From the NCBI RefSeq assembly GCF_900156045.1, contig NZ_FTMX01000004.1, forward strand, positions 434,001 to 498,000: DNA of 64,000 bases. Reading direction: 5' to 3'. How positions within the stretch are numbered: position 1 is the first letter of the stretch; each line of letters opens with the position of its first letter. Positions 34,936-43,131 of the stretch are shown here, piece by piece. The stretch comes from Peribacillus simplex. GTDB lineage: Bacteria; Bacillota; Bacilli; Bacillales; DSM-1321. Made by a program: the position numbers and the translations under genes. The notes under the pieces were generated by a model. That model saw nothing but the letters and a program-made list of their open reading frames with translations, was not told the origin of the DNA and ran no database searches.

Positions 34936-35241
34936 ATGACTTATATTTTACAAGTGGATTTTAAAATGGAGGGACCATTTGGCCACGAAATGGTAAAAGA
35001 ATTTACTGATTTAGCAAAAAGCATGAATGAAGAAGAAGGCTTGATCTGGAAGATTTGGACCGAAGACAGAGGGGCAAAGGAAGCTGGTGGCATTTATCTG
35101 TTTGAAACGAAGGAATCCGCATGTAAGTACTTGACTATGCACACAGCTCGGTAAAAAGGGTTTGGTATCGAGAAGGTTAACGGAAAAATTTTCGAAGTGA
35201 ATGAAGTTTTGACTTCAATCAATCATGGACCAATAAAATAA
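34936..35241 (+). pseudogene. YdhR-like monooxygenase gene with an internal stop
   Basis: From ATG 34936 (AAAGGAG upstream) the frame encodes a YdhR-type ferredoxin-fold protein (TYILQVDFKMEGPFGHEM, ...KEAGGIYLFETKESA...YLTMHTAR) and hits TAA at 35152. The same frame then continues KGFGIEKVNGKIFEVNEVL to a second stop at 35241. The total would be 101 residues, the normal family length. A Leu codon TTA changed to TAA is the simplest explanation. Readthrough or a sequencing error are alternatives. Confidence 0.8.
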
Positions 35242-35278
35242 AGAAAAACCTATTCATTCCTTTTTTTAGTGAAGCAGG

Positions 35279-35327
35279 TTGACGAATTATATTTTTTAGA
35301 ATATTATATACCCTATAGGGTATATAA
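35279..35327 (+). promoter_or_regulatory. CstR-controlled promoter of the persulfide operon
   Basis: TTGACG, 17-bp spacer, TATTAT (35302-35307). A perfect 24-bp palindrome at 35304-35327, centred on CCCTATAGGG, overlaps the -10 element and start point. It has the ATACCC/GGGTAT halves of CstR operators. This is the strongest operator in the window. Confidence 0.85.
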
Positions 35328-35357
35328 AGAAGTGATATCGATCAGGGGGAAAACATA

Positions 35358-35837
35358 ATGACTGAAAAGAAAAGAACGACGATCATATTATTTAGTGGTG
35401 ATTATGATAAGGCAATGGCTGCTTATATCATTGCAAATGGGGCGGCGGCTTACGATCATGAAGTGACCATCTTCCATACCTTCTGGGGATTGAATGCCTT
35501 AAGGAAGGATGAGCCGGTTTCATTAAAAAAGGCATTTATGGAAAATATGTTTGCAAAAATGATGCCGCGTGGTTCAGATAAAATGGGACTATCCAAGATG
35601 AACTTTGCTGGAATGGGTCCTAAAATGATCAAACATGTGATGAAAAAGCATAACGCCATGTCACTCCCAAATTTAATTGAGTTGGCCCAAGAACAGGAAA
35701 TCAAATTAATAGCCTGTACGATGACAATGGATTTATTGGGTTTGCAGCAAGAGGAATTAATGGATGGAATTGAGTATGCAGGTGTTGCGGCATATTTAGC
35801 TGAAGCAGAGGATGGAAATGTAAACTTATTTATATAA
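35358..35837 (+). CDS. DsrE/DsrF/DrsH-like sulfur relay protein
   Basis: This 159-residue protein has the DsrE fold: an N-terminal ILFSGDYDKAMAAYIIANGAAAYDHEVTIF-like beta-alpha unit (seen at residues 9-38) and the conserved C-terminal IKLIACTMTMDLLG, where the Cys is the likely persulfide carrier, then LMDGIEYAGVAAYL. It passes sulfane sulfur between rhodaneses and TusA. It is first in the operon behind the CstR-type promoter, and a smaller relative is encoded at 37204. It corresponds to the B. subtilis yrkE group. Confidence 0.88.
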   Translation: MTEKKRTTIILFSGDYDKAMAAYIIANGAAAYDHEVTIFHTFWGLNALRKDEPVSLKKAFMENMFAKMMPRGSDKMGLSKMNFAGMGPKMIKHVMKKHNAMSLPNLIELAQEQEIKLIACTMTMDLLGLQQEELMDGIEYAGVAAYLAEAEDGNVNLFI

Positions 35838-35863
35838 TTTTGGGTACGGGGGATGAACTTTAA

Positions 35864-36232
35864 ATGGGAACTATATTTAATCTCATCATATTAGGTTTCA
35901 TCGTTTGGTTTTTATATCAGCGATTTGTCCCATCAAAGGGGATAAAAAATATAAATGCGACTGAGTTAAAAGCTGAGCTGAGTAACAAAGGAAATAAGCA
36001 ATTCATTGATGTCCGTACTCCTAATGAATATAGGGGCAATCATATTAAGGACTTTAAAAATGTACCTTTAAGCGAACTTGGCAAAAGGGCACAAGAACTT
36101 TCTAAAGATAAAGAAGTGGTTGTGATCTGCCAAAGCGGGATGCGGAGCAGTAATGCATGTAAAGCATTGAAAAAACTAGGATTTAAAGAAGTCACTAACG
36201 TGAAAGGCGGCATGAGTTCTTGGCGCGAATAA
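35864..36232 (+). CDS. Membrane-anchored rhodanese
   Basis: The 122-residue protein starts with a transmembrane helix (IFNLIILGFIVWFLYQRFV), followed by a single rhodanese domain with FIDVRTPNEYRGNHI and the active-site loop VVICQSGMRSS, in which Cys is the persulfidated nucleophile (CxxxxR). It should handle persulfide at the inner face of the membrane. It lies 26 bp after the DsrE gene and 18 bp before another rhodanese. Confidence 0.9.
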   Translation: MGTIFNLIILGFIVWFLYQRFVPSKGIKNINATELKAELSNKGNKQFIDVRTPNEYRGNHIKDFKNVPLSELGKRAQELSKDKEVVVICQSGMRSSNACKALKKLGFKEVTNVKGGMSSWRE

Positions 36233-36250
36233 AAGGAGGATCTTAAAATT

Positions 36251-36547
36251 ATGAAAGATATTTTACCGAATGAAGTGAACGCATTATTAAAGGGAAACTC
36301 GCCAGTCCACATTATTGATGTGCGAGAGGTGGAGGAAGTAAAGGCAGGGAAAATACCCAATGCTTTGAATATCCCGTTGGGTCTAGTGGAATTTAGAATG
36401 CAGGATCTGGATAAATCAAAAGAGTATATCATGGTCTGCCGGTCAGGGGGCAGAAGTTCAAGGGCCGCACAGATACTTGAGGATCATGGATATAAAGTGT
36501 TGAACATGGTGGGTGGTATGAATGGATGGGAAGGTCCCACAGAATAA
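36251..36547 (+). CDS. Single-domain rhodanese
   Basis: The 98-residue soluble rhodanese is complete, with HIIDVREVEEVKAGKIPNA and an intact active-site loop MVCRSGGRSSRA. It transfers sulfane sulfur between thiols such as bacillithiol, cysteine persulfide and TusA. AAAGGAGG lies upstream of the ATG. An ATATACCCCC stretch after it (36561) resembles half of a CstR operator. Confidence 0.9.
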   Translation: MKDILPNEVNALLKGNSPVHIIDVREVEEVKAGKIPNALNIPLGLVEFRMQDLDKSKEYIMVCRSGGRSSRAAQILEDHGYKVLNMVGGMNGWEGPTE

Positions 36548-36602
36548 ATTTTAAATTAGAATATACCCCCATACCTATTAAGGAAACAAGGAGGATATAA
36601 AA

Positions 36603-37175
36603 ATGATTAAAACAAATTCCGTTTTGGATGCTAAAGGTTTAGCTTGTCCAATGCCAATCGTAAAAACGAAAAAAGCCATGAGTGGCCTGGAAGCAGGAGA
36701 AGTACTGGAAGTTCAAGCGACTGATAAAGGGTCAACTGCCGATATGAAAGCCTGGGCGGAAAGTACAGGTCATCAATATTTAGGTACAGTTGAAGAAGGA
36801 ACCACACTAAAACATTATCTTCGGAAAGCAAGCGGAGAAGAAACAAAAGTGAAGAAGCATGAAAAAATCATTTCAAATGAAGAACTTCTTCAAGTGATGG
36901 AAGAAAATCGAAATATGATCCTTCTGGATGTACGAGAATCCGCAGAGTATGATTTCCATCATATTCCATCAGCAAAATCCTTTCCAATGGGTGAATTGGA
37001 ACAACGTATGGGTGAACTTGATAAAGAGTCAGAGATCTTCGTGATATGCCGTTCTGGCAGCCGAAGTGATCTTGCTGCACAAAAACTGACGGCGGCTGGA
37101 TTTGAACAGGTATTCAATGTTGTACCAGGCATGAGTCAATGGAACGGACCTTCACAAAAATCCGTTAATGAATAA
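36603..37175 (+). CDS. TusA-rhodanese fusion protein
   Basis: The 190-residue protein fuses an N-terminal TusA/SirA domain (1-75, with GLACPMPIVKTKKAM and the acceptor Cys15) to a C-terminal rhodanese (about 85-185, with LLDVRESAEYDFHHIP and VICRSGSRSD). The fusion lets a persulfide made on the rhodanese pass directly to TusA. It matches the architecture of B. subtilis YrkF. CAAGGAGG precedes the ATG. Confidence 0.92.
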   Translation: MIKTNSVLDAKGLACPMPIVKTKKAMSGLEAGEVLEVQATDKGSTADMKAWAESTGHQYLGTVEEGTTLKHYLRKASGEETKVKKHEKIISNEELLQVMEENRNMILLDVRESAEYDFHHIPSAKSFPMGELEQRMGELDKESEIFVICRSGSRSDLAAQKLTAAGFEQVFNVVPGMSQWNGPSQKSVNE

Positions 37176-37203
37176 AGGTTACTCAAAAATGGAGGAATAT
37201 ATC

Positions 37204-37599
37204 ATGACTAACAAAGTAGCTATAATCGCAAGTAATGGTGGTGTATTTGACGCATATAAAGTGTTTAACATCGCAACCGCAGCGGCAGCAACAGATCAAG
37301 AAGTGGCCATTTTCTTTACTTTTGAAGGCTTGAATTTAATTCATAAAGAAACGAATGGACAGCTTCCTTTGCCTGAAGTTAAGGAGCATTTTGCCGAAGG
37401 TTTTAAAAAGGCTAATGTTCCGTCCATTCCGGAATTAGTTACTATGGCACAGGAAATGGATGTCAAGTTTATTGGGTGTCAAATGACCATGGACGTTTTG
37501 GGGATGGAAAAAGAAGCTTTAGTTGATGGTATCGAAGTAGGTGGGGCAATCACATTTTTAGAGTTCGCTAAAGATGCCGATGTTACATTAACCTTTTAA
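37204..37599 (+). CDS. DsrE-family sulfur carrier (YrkE-like)
   Basis: The 131-residue DsrE-fold protein has KVAIIASNGGVFDAYKVFNI at the start and the carrier-cysteine block FIGCQMTMDVLGMEKEALVDG. It is a paralogue of the product at 35358. ATGGAGGA points to ATG 37204 rather than the in-frame ATG at 37168, which overlaps the preceding gene. It probably shuttles persulfide sulfur from the TusA-rhodanese fusion. Confidence 0.9.
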   Translation: MTNKVAIIASNGGVFDAYKVFNIATAAAATDQEVAIFFTFEGLNLIHKETNGQLPLPEVKEHFAEGFKKANVPSIPELVTMAQEMDVKFIGCQMTMDVLGMEKEALVDGIEVGGAITFLEFAKDADVTLTF

Positions 37600-37654
37600 T
37601 GAATAATGAAGGTAAAAATTTTTGGAATTTTTAATACTATAGGGGGTATATAGG

Positions 37655-38782
37655 ATGGCGTTTAAGAAAATGACAGCCGCTGAGATTTCAAAGAAGGTAA
37701 TCAAAAAAACTGACTTATTTATTTTGGATGTTCGAAATGAAAGTGACTTTAATGATTGGAAAATTGAAGGGCAGAACTTTGAATTCCTTAATATCCCTTA
37801 TTTTGACCTACTGGATGGCGTAGAGGAAATCCTCGATCAAATCCCGGCCAATAAAGAAATCCTAGTAGTATGTGCAAAGGAAGGCTCATCTGTCATGGTA
37901 GCTGAAATGCTATCTGAAGCTGGATTGGATGTTTCTTATTTAAAGGGCGGCATGAAAGCATGGAGTGAACACTTGGAACCAGTTAGGGTCGGCGAATTGA
38001 CCAATGGCGCAGAAATTTACCAATTTGTTCGACTTGGTAAAGGATGTCTATCTTACATGGTCATCTCCAATGGTGAAGCAGCCGTTATTGATTCTACAAG
38101 AATGATAGATGCCTATCTTGATTTCGCCGATGGTATCGGAGTGAAAATTACACATGTTCTGGATACGCACTTACATGCCGATCATATTTCAGGTGGAAGA
38201 CGAATAGCGGAAGTAACAAATGCAGCCTACTGGCTGCCGCCAAAAGATGCGGCTGAAGTAACTTTTGAATATCAGCCATTAGAAAGCGGTAAAGTGATAA
38301 CGATCGGTCATACCGCGATTGATATCCAAGCATTATACTCCCCGGGCCATACCATTGGATCCACTTCATTTGTGGTCGATCAAAAATACTTGCTTTCCGG
38401 GGATATACTATTCATTGATTCCATTGGAAGACCGGACCTAGCTGGATTGGCTGAGGATTGGGTAGGGGATTTGAGAGAAACACTTTATACACGTTATAGA
38501 CAATTATCGGACGAGTTAATTGTATTGCCATCACATTTCATGATCATCGATGAATTGAATGAAGACGGAAGTGTCGCTAAAAAGTTGGGTGCGCTGTTTG
38601 CTGACAATCATGGATTGAACATTGCAGATGAAACGGAATTCAGAGAGTTGGTAACAGGTAATTTACCGCCTCAACCAAACGCTTATCAAGAAATCCGCGA
38701 AACCAATATGGGAAAGATCGAGCCTGATGATGAAAAACAACGGGAAATGGAAATCGGACCAAATCGTTGTGCGGTTCGCTAA
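37655..38782 (+). CDS. Rhodanese-metallo-beta-lactamase fusion (CstB/YrkH-like)
   Basis: The 375-residue protein joins an N-terminal rhodanese-like domain (1-110) to an ETHE1-type metallo-beta-lactamase (about 120-350, with [22 protein letters not shown] and [15 protein letters not shown]). Persulfide dioxygenases of this type oxidise persulfides to sulfite or thiosulfate with non-heme iron. The N-terminal domain keeps a Cys (VVCAKEGSS) but lacks the usual Arg at the loop end. Its order (rhodanese first) differs from S. aureus CstB. AGGGGGT precedes the ATG. Confidence 0.9.
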   Translation: MAFKKMTAAEISKKVIKKTDLFILDVRNESDFNDWKIEGQNFEFLNIPYFDLLDGVEEILDQIPANKEILVVCAKEGSSVMVAEMLSEAGLDVSYLKGGMKAWSEHLEPVRVGELTNGAEIYQFVRLGKGCLSYMVISNGEAAVIDSTRMIDAYLDFADGIGVKITHVLDTHLHADHISGGRRIAEVTNAAYWLPPKDAAEVTFEYQPLESGKVITIGHTAIDIQALYSPGHTIGSTSFVVDQKYLLSGDILFIDSIGRPDLAGLAEDWVGDLRETLYTRYRQLSDELIVLPSHFMIIDELNEDGSVAKKLGALFADNHGLNIADETEFRELVTGNLPPQPNAYQEIRETNMGKIEPDDEKQREMEIGPNRCAVR

Positions 38783-38824
38783 TGCTGGTAAAAATAGAAT
38801 CCAAGAAAATAGGAGAGATGAAAT

Positions 38825-39052
38825 ATGAATACAGATAAAGTGTTAGACGCTAAGGGACTTGCATGTCCAATGCCGATAGTTAAAACGAGAAAAGCGATGA
38901 ATGATTTGCAAACCGGGCAAGTACTGGAAATACATGTAACCGATAAAGGAGCTAAAGCCGACTTAGCGGCTTGGTCAAGATCTGGTGGCCATGAACTGGT
39001 GGAAACGGCTGAAGAAAATGATATACTGAAATTTTGGATCAGAAAAGGCTGA
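38825..39052 (+). CDS. TusA/SirA-like sulfur carrier
   Basis: The 75-residue protein is a stand-alone TusA domain with KVLDAKGLACPMPIVKTRKA; the Cys in the CPxP motif is the persulfide carrier. It is very similar to the N-terminal half of the fusion at 36603. TAGGAGAG precedes the ATG. It corresponds to B. subtilis YrkI in the same operon position. Confidence 0.92.
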   Translation: MNTDKVLDAKGLACPMPIVKTRKAMNDLQTGQVLEIHVTDKGAKADLAAWSRSGGHELVETAEENDILKFWIRKG

Positions 39053-39059
39053 TAAAGGG

Positions 39060-39087
39060 AAGGGAACCATTAGGGTTCCCTTCTTTT
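39060..39087 (+). terminator. Attenuator-like hairpin between tusA and tauE
   Basis: AAGGGAACC-ATTA-GGGTTCCCTT followed by CTTTT. It lies within the operon 17 bp before the exporter gene and may reduce its expression. Confidence 0.6.
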
Positions 39088-39103
39088 AAGGGAGGCACTT
39101 ACA

Positions 39104-39883
39104 ATGGATATCACCTTTATTTTGACCATCTTTTTGATTGGTTTTATAGGTTCATACATTTCTGGAATGCTCGGCATCGGCGGCTCGATAATAAATTATC
39201 CAATGCTCCTGTTCATTCCTCCGATCTTTAGTTTAGCGGCATTTAGTGCCCATGATGTGACAGGCATAAGTGCTGTACAAGTCTTATTCGCTTCCATCGG
39301 AGGTATATGGAGCTATCGGAAGAGCGGACATTTAAATAAAACGCTTATTCTCTATATGGGGATCAGTGTGTTAATCGGAAGCATGGTAGGAAGTTTTGGA
39401 TCACAATCGATGTCGGAAAACGGAGTGAATATCGTCTATGGCGTTTTGGCGTTGATAGCTGCTGTCATGATGTTCATACCGAAGAGAGGGATAGATGACA
39501 TTCCTTTGGATCAAGTTACCTTCAACAAATGGCTTGCGACCATCCTTGCCTTAATCGTCGGAATAGGCGCTGGTATAGTCGGTGCCGGAGGGGGATTTCT
39601 ATTAGTTCCGATCATGCTTATCGTTTTAAGAATTCCAACCAGGGTAACGATTGCGTCTTCATTAGCCATCACTTTCATTTCATCCATAGGTGCAACAGTA
39701 GGGAAAATCTCAACGGGACAAGTTGAATACTATCCGGCATTAATCATGGTTGTTGCTAGTTTAATGGCATCTCCGCTTGGGGCAATGGCCGGTAAAAAAA
39801 TGAAGGTAAAAGTTCTGCAGGTCATACTGGCTTTATTGATTTTAGCGACGGCTGTGAAAACCTGGGTGGGTATCATGTCTTGA
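39104..39883 (+). CDS. TauE/SafE-family sulfite/sulfur exporter
   Basis: The 259-residue membrane protein has eight predicted helices and the two-repeat TauE/SafE pattern: [21 protein letters not shown] near the N-terminus and [20 protein letters not shown] in the second half. It probably exports sulfite or thiosulfate produced by persulfide oxidation. It is the last gene of the CstR operon and corresponds to B. subtilis YrkJ. GGGAGG precedes the ATG. Confidence 0.9.
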   Translation: MDITFILTIFLIGFIGSYISGMLGIGGSIINYPMLLFIPPIFSLAAFSAHDVTGISAVQVLFASIGGIWSYRKSGHLNKTLILYMGISVLIGSMVGSFGSQSMSENGVNIVYGVLALIAAVMMFIPKRGIDDIPLDQVTFNKWLATILALIVGIGAGIVGAGGGFLLVPIMLIVLRIPTRVTIASSLAITFISSIGATVGKISTGQVEYYPALIMVVASLMASPLGAMAGKKMKVKVLQVILALLILATAVKTWVGIMS

Positions 39884-40018
39884 GGCACTTTCTTGCAGAA
39901 AGGGGTGAGTCTTGGGGAGATTTCATCACAGGTACTATAACTGATTCTTGGTACCCCCTTATGGTATCAAGTTTTTTTTTCGTTGCAACAGGCTTCAACT
40001 AAAAGGTAGGTAGTTTAA

Positions 40019-40048
40019 CAAAGGGTTGCTGCGGCAACCTTTTTCTTT
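40019..40048 (+). terminator. Terminator of the persulfide operon
   Basis: AAGGGTTGC-TGCG-GCAACCTTT followed by TTCTTTT. The AT-rich stretch 40049-40234 after it holds no gene. Confidence 0.8.
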
Positions 40049-40234
40049 TGGCACTAAAGGCAGACTAGTCCAAGGAACAACTATTTAGGAAAACTACTTT
40101 TAGAAAATCAAGTAGAGTGATAAATTAAATGATTTAAAATTAAGTGGGTTTATGAGAATTGCAATGATTATCTAATAGCTAAGTTTTATATTAGAAGATT
40201 ACCCTTAATAAATATTTAATTATTTTGTTACTTC

Positions 40235-40260
40235 TGCATCAGAATTGTAAAAATGCATCA
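40235..40260 (+). promoter_or_regulatory. Candidate activator sites upstream of a sigma-54 promoter
   Basis: TGCATCA occurs twice (40235, 40254), 19 bp apart, about 50-75 bp upstream of the -24 element. The same heptamer is found in front of the second sigma-54 promoter of this island (44801). Confidence 0.5.
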
Positions 40261-40308
40261 AAAAACCCGATATTAATTAATTTATAGAGTTTTATCAATT
40301 GTAAAGAG

Positions 40309-40324
40309 TTGGCATGCATCTTGC
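40309..40324 (+). promoter_or_regulatory. Sigma-54 promoter for VOC-SDR-ADH genes
   Basis: TTGGCATGCATCTTGC has the -24 GG and -12 GC exactly 10 bp apart and matches the sigma-54 consensus apart from one base. The VOC gene starts 33 bp further down. Confidence 0.88.
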
Positions 40325-40357
40325 GAGAAGGTATATAAAAAATTAAGGAGGATAAAA

Positions 40358-40816
40358 GTGGATAAAGGTAGAGTAATAGGGTTTATTCATAGCGGAATAA
40401 CTGTAAAAAACTTAGAAAATGCACTTGATTTTTATGTAAATATATTAGATTTTGAACTTTTATCAACTCAAGTTGCGAATAGTGCTTATATCTTTGACAT
40501 TGTAGAAATTACAGGATTAAAAGAAATTAAAATTGCTTTTGTTCAAATTCCTGGGGGGCATGTAATTGAGATTTTAGAATATGTAGGCATTGATATTTAT
40601 TCGGGAAGTGCACGATCTTGTGATTATGGAACAGGGCATATCTGTTTAAGAGTTGAAAATTTAGAAGAAATGTTTAAAGAATTAAAAGCTAAAGGAATTA
40701 AATTTAAGTCTAAAAAAGTAGCAAATATTACAGCAGGTGCAAATAAAGGATCAAAGGCGGTTTATATGCTTGACCCAGATGGCTATATTATTGAATTGAT
40801 GGAAAAAAGCAAATAA
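40358..40816 (+). CDS. VOC-superfamily metalloenzyme (glyoxalase/dioxygenase fold)
   Basis: The 152-residue protein has two vicinal-oxygen-chelate beta-alpha-beta modules. Candidate metal ligands are His in GFIHSGITVKNL, Glu in HVIEILEYVG, His in GTGHICLRVENL and Glu in DGYIIELMEK. Such enzymes are glyoxalases, epimerases (methylmalonyl-CoA type) or dioxygenases. In this catabolic island an epimerase or lyase acting on a ketol is plausible. The GTG start has AAGGAGGA upstream. It is the first gene behind the sigma-54 promoter. Confidence 0.82.
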   Translation: MDKGRVIGFIHSGITVKNLENALDFYVNILDFELLSTQVANSAYIFDIVEITGLKEIKIAFVQIPGGHVIEILEYVGIDIYSGSARSCDYGTGHICLRVENLEEMFKELKAKGIKFKSKKVANITAGANKGSKAVYMLDPDGYIIELMEKSK

Positions 40817-40991
40817 AAATTTCAATAATAAAAAAAGCGTATGTTATCTATGGTGAGAAACAATTGTAACTGTAAGAAAAGATTTAAGCTTATTATTTTT
40901 AAAAAAATTGAGTTGAAAATTTTTTGAATCCTTTCTCCAAAGGAGGGAAATCTTTTAATTATGCTTAGACTATTAGAAGGAGATAGTTTTT

Positions 40992-41753
40992 ATGACAATG
41001 AATCTGTTTGATTTAACTGACAAGATTGCGTTAATTACAGGCGGCAGTAGAGGGCTGGGAAAAAATATAGGTATGGCCTTGGCTTCAGCAGGCGCAAAAA
41101 TTATACTTGCGGGTAGAAGTACTAATCAATTAATAGAAACGCAACAAGAGTTTAGGAAGTTAAATCTTGAGGTTTCTATACTAGAATTGGATGTCATCGA
41201 TCTTAAACAAATTGAATCTCTTGAAGATATTATTCAGGAGCAATTTGGTTATATAGATATTTTGGTTAATGCAGCAGGAACGAATGTACGTGGTCCGATC
41301 ATCGAAGTTACACCCGATGAATGGGATCAAGTGATTAATACAAATTTAAGAGGCACTTTCTTTGTGTCACAGTCTGTTGCTCGAATGATGTTAAAAAGAA
41401 ATAAAGGAAAGATATTAAACCTTGCATCGTTAACTAGCTTGATAGGACTGCCTAATATGGGGCCTTATTGTGCATCTAAAGGTGGTGTCGGTCAAATTAC
41501 AAAATCAATGGCTGTTGAATGGGCCCCATATATTCAAGTTAACGCGATAGCACCAGGATATTTTAACACCGATATGACTAGTGCGATATTCAATGACTCT
41601 GAGAAAGTTCAAAACATCTTAAATCGTATACCATATGGTCGTACAGGAATACCAGAAGACCTTTTGGGAACAGCAATTTTTCTTGCTTCTGATGCCTCTA
41701 CGTATATTACTGGACAAATTCTTTATGTGGATGGTGGGTGGAGTGCTTCCTAG
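40992..41753 (+). CDS. Short-chain dehydrogenase/reductase
   Basis: The 253-residue classical SDR has the NAD(P) motif ITGGSRGLGKNIG, NAAG, the catalytic Ser around LASLTSLIGL, and YCASKGG (Tyr and Lys), ending GQILYVDGGWSAS. It resembles gluconate 5-dehydrogenase-type enzymes that oxidise hydroxyls of sugar acids or polyols. The ribosome site AGAAGGAGA precedes ATG 40992; ATG 40998 is also possible. It shares the island with a second SDR at 49726. Confidence 0.88.
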   Translation: MTMNLFDLTDKIALITGGSRGLGKNIGMALASAGAKIILAGRSTNQLIETQQEFRKLNLEVSILELDVIDLKQIESLEDIIQEQFGYIDILVNAAGTNVRGPIIEVTPDEWDQVINTNLRGTFFVSQSVARMMLKRNKGKILNLASLTSLIGLPNMGPYCASKGGVGQITKSMAVEWAPYIQVNAIAPGYFNTDMTSAIFNDSEKVQNILNRIPYGRTGIPEDLLGTAIFLASDASTYITGQILYVDGGWSAS

Positions 41754-41907
41754 TATTTTTTAGAAGAATAAATAGCTTAATTCAATAAAGATAGAAGTAG
41801 AAGCAAGGAGAGTTGACCAGTAAGCATCAAAATGTGCCATAAATGATCTTAAAATAAAAGAGCCATTGGCAAACAACAGTTTTGAATAGAGTGAGGAGAT
41901 TATTAAA

Positions 41908-42939
41908 ATGAAAGCGTTGTTAAAGAAAAGTCAAGGATTTGAAGGGGTAGAATTGGATGAAATTCAGGAACCCATTACGAAAGCAAATGAAATTAAAGTG
42001 AAAGTGTATGCAGCAGGGATTTGTGGTACGGATCTTCATATTATTCATGATGAATATCCGTATACTCCACCTGTGGCGATGGGGCACGAATATTCCGGAA
42101 CAGTTGTAGAAGTTGGAGAAGAAGTGGAGAAATTTCAAATCGGTGACCGGGTAGTTTCTCTTACAGCTATTGTAACTTGCGGCTCATGCCGATACTGTAA
42201 TCAAGGACTTCTTATGTTATGTGAACATCGTAAATCCATTGGATCCGGGGTTCATGGAGCATTTGCTGAGTATATTGTTGTTCCAGCAAAATCGGCTTAT
42301 AAAATTCCAGAGAATATCTCTCTTGATGAAGCAGTACTTACAGAACCTCTAGCATGTGCCGTTCGTTGTATTATGGAAAGGGGGCGTGTCAATGGAGGAG
42401 ATTTTGTTCTTATCTCAGGACCAGGCACAATCGGACTACTTGCCTTGCAAGTTGTTAAAGCAAATGGAGGGAATTGCATTGTCATTGGTACCTCACATGA
42501 TAAAGAACGTTTAAATTTAGCATTAGAAATGGGTGCAATGGCGGTTATCGATGTAGAGGAAGAAAATTCTGAAGAAAGATTAATGGCACTGACGAAACAG
42601 CAAGGTTTTGATGTAGCCATTGAATGTGCCGGGGTTTCCATATCATTGAATAATTGCATTAAGTTATTACGCAAGCAAGGTATGCTCATTCAAATGGGGT
42701 TGTTTGGAAAGAAAATTGAATTTGATTCAGATCTTTCTTTGATCAAAGAAATAAATTATGTAAATGGATTTGCTACAGAACCTACATCATGGGAAATTGC
42801 CTTACGGCTTTTAGAATACAAGCATGTTGACGTTTTGCCCTTAATTTCTAATAAGCTTTCTATTGATAACTGGCAAGAAGCTATCCATTTAGCTGAACAG
42901 AAAGTGGGCTATAAAACATTGTTATTTCCTAATACATAA
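41908..42939 (+). CDS. Zinc-dependent medium-chain alcohol dehydrogenase
   Basis: This 343-residue MDR enzyme is of the sorbitol/threonine/2,3-butanediol dehydrogenase type. The catalytic zinc site is CGTDLHI with GHEYSGTV, the structural zinc site is the four-cysteine lobe CGSCRYCNQGLLMLCEH, and the coenzyme loop is ISGPGTIGLLALQV. It oxidises a secondary alcohol to a ketone, which would feed the ketol-cleaving complex encoded downstream. GTGAGGAG precedes the ATG. It ends before a bidirectional terminator. Confidence 0.9.
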   Translation: MKALLKKSQGFEGVELDEIQEPITKANEIKVKVYAAGICGTDLHIIHDEYPYTPPVAMGHEYSGTVVEVGEEVEKFQIGDRVVSLTAIVTCGSCRYCNQGLLMLCEHRKSIGSGVHGAFAEYIVVPAKSAYKIPENISLDEAVLTEPLACAVRCIMERGRVNGGDFVLISGPGTIGLLALQVVKANGGNCIVIGTSHDKERLNLALEMGAMAVIDVEEENSEERLMALTKQQGFDVAIECAGVSISLNNCIKLLRKQGMLIQMGLFGKKIEFDSDLSLIKEINYVNGFATEPTSWEIALRLLEYKHVDVLPLISNKLSIDNWQEAIHLAEQKVGYKTLLFPNT

Positions 42940-43090
42940 AGATGGAAAAACGAATGTAGTAATGTTTGATTTCATTAATAAATTGCTATCCCTTGTATAA
43001 TCTATTCAATTATGAAAAAAATTAAACGTAATTATATCAAGATTAACCTTAGAATAACTGAATTACACTAGTCAATACTTATAAATATTA

Positions 43091-43131
43091 AAAAGGCATC
43101 GTCATTTATCGACGATGCTAATTTTTATTTT
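43091..43131. terminator. Bidirectional terminator between adh and the activator gene
   Basis: GCATCGTC-ATTTATC-GACGATGC with A-rich sequence before and TAATTTTTATTTT after, so it can stop transcription from both sides of the convergent genes. Confidence 0.8.

Noticed and set aside
37634-37651. CstR operator before the rhodanese-MBL fusion
   Set aside because: ATACTATAGGGGGTAT has only one good half, and the AGGGGGT is explained as the ribosome binding site.
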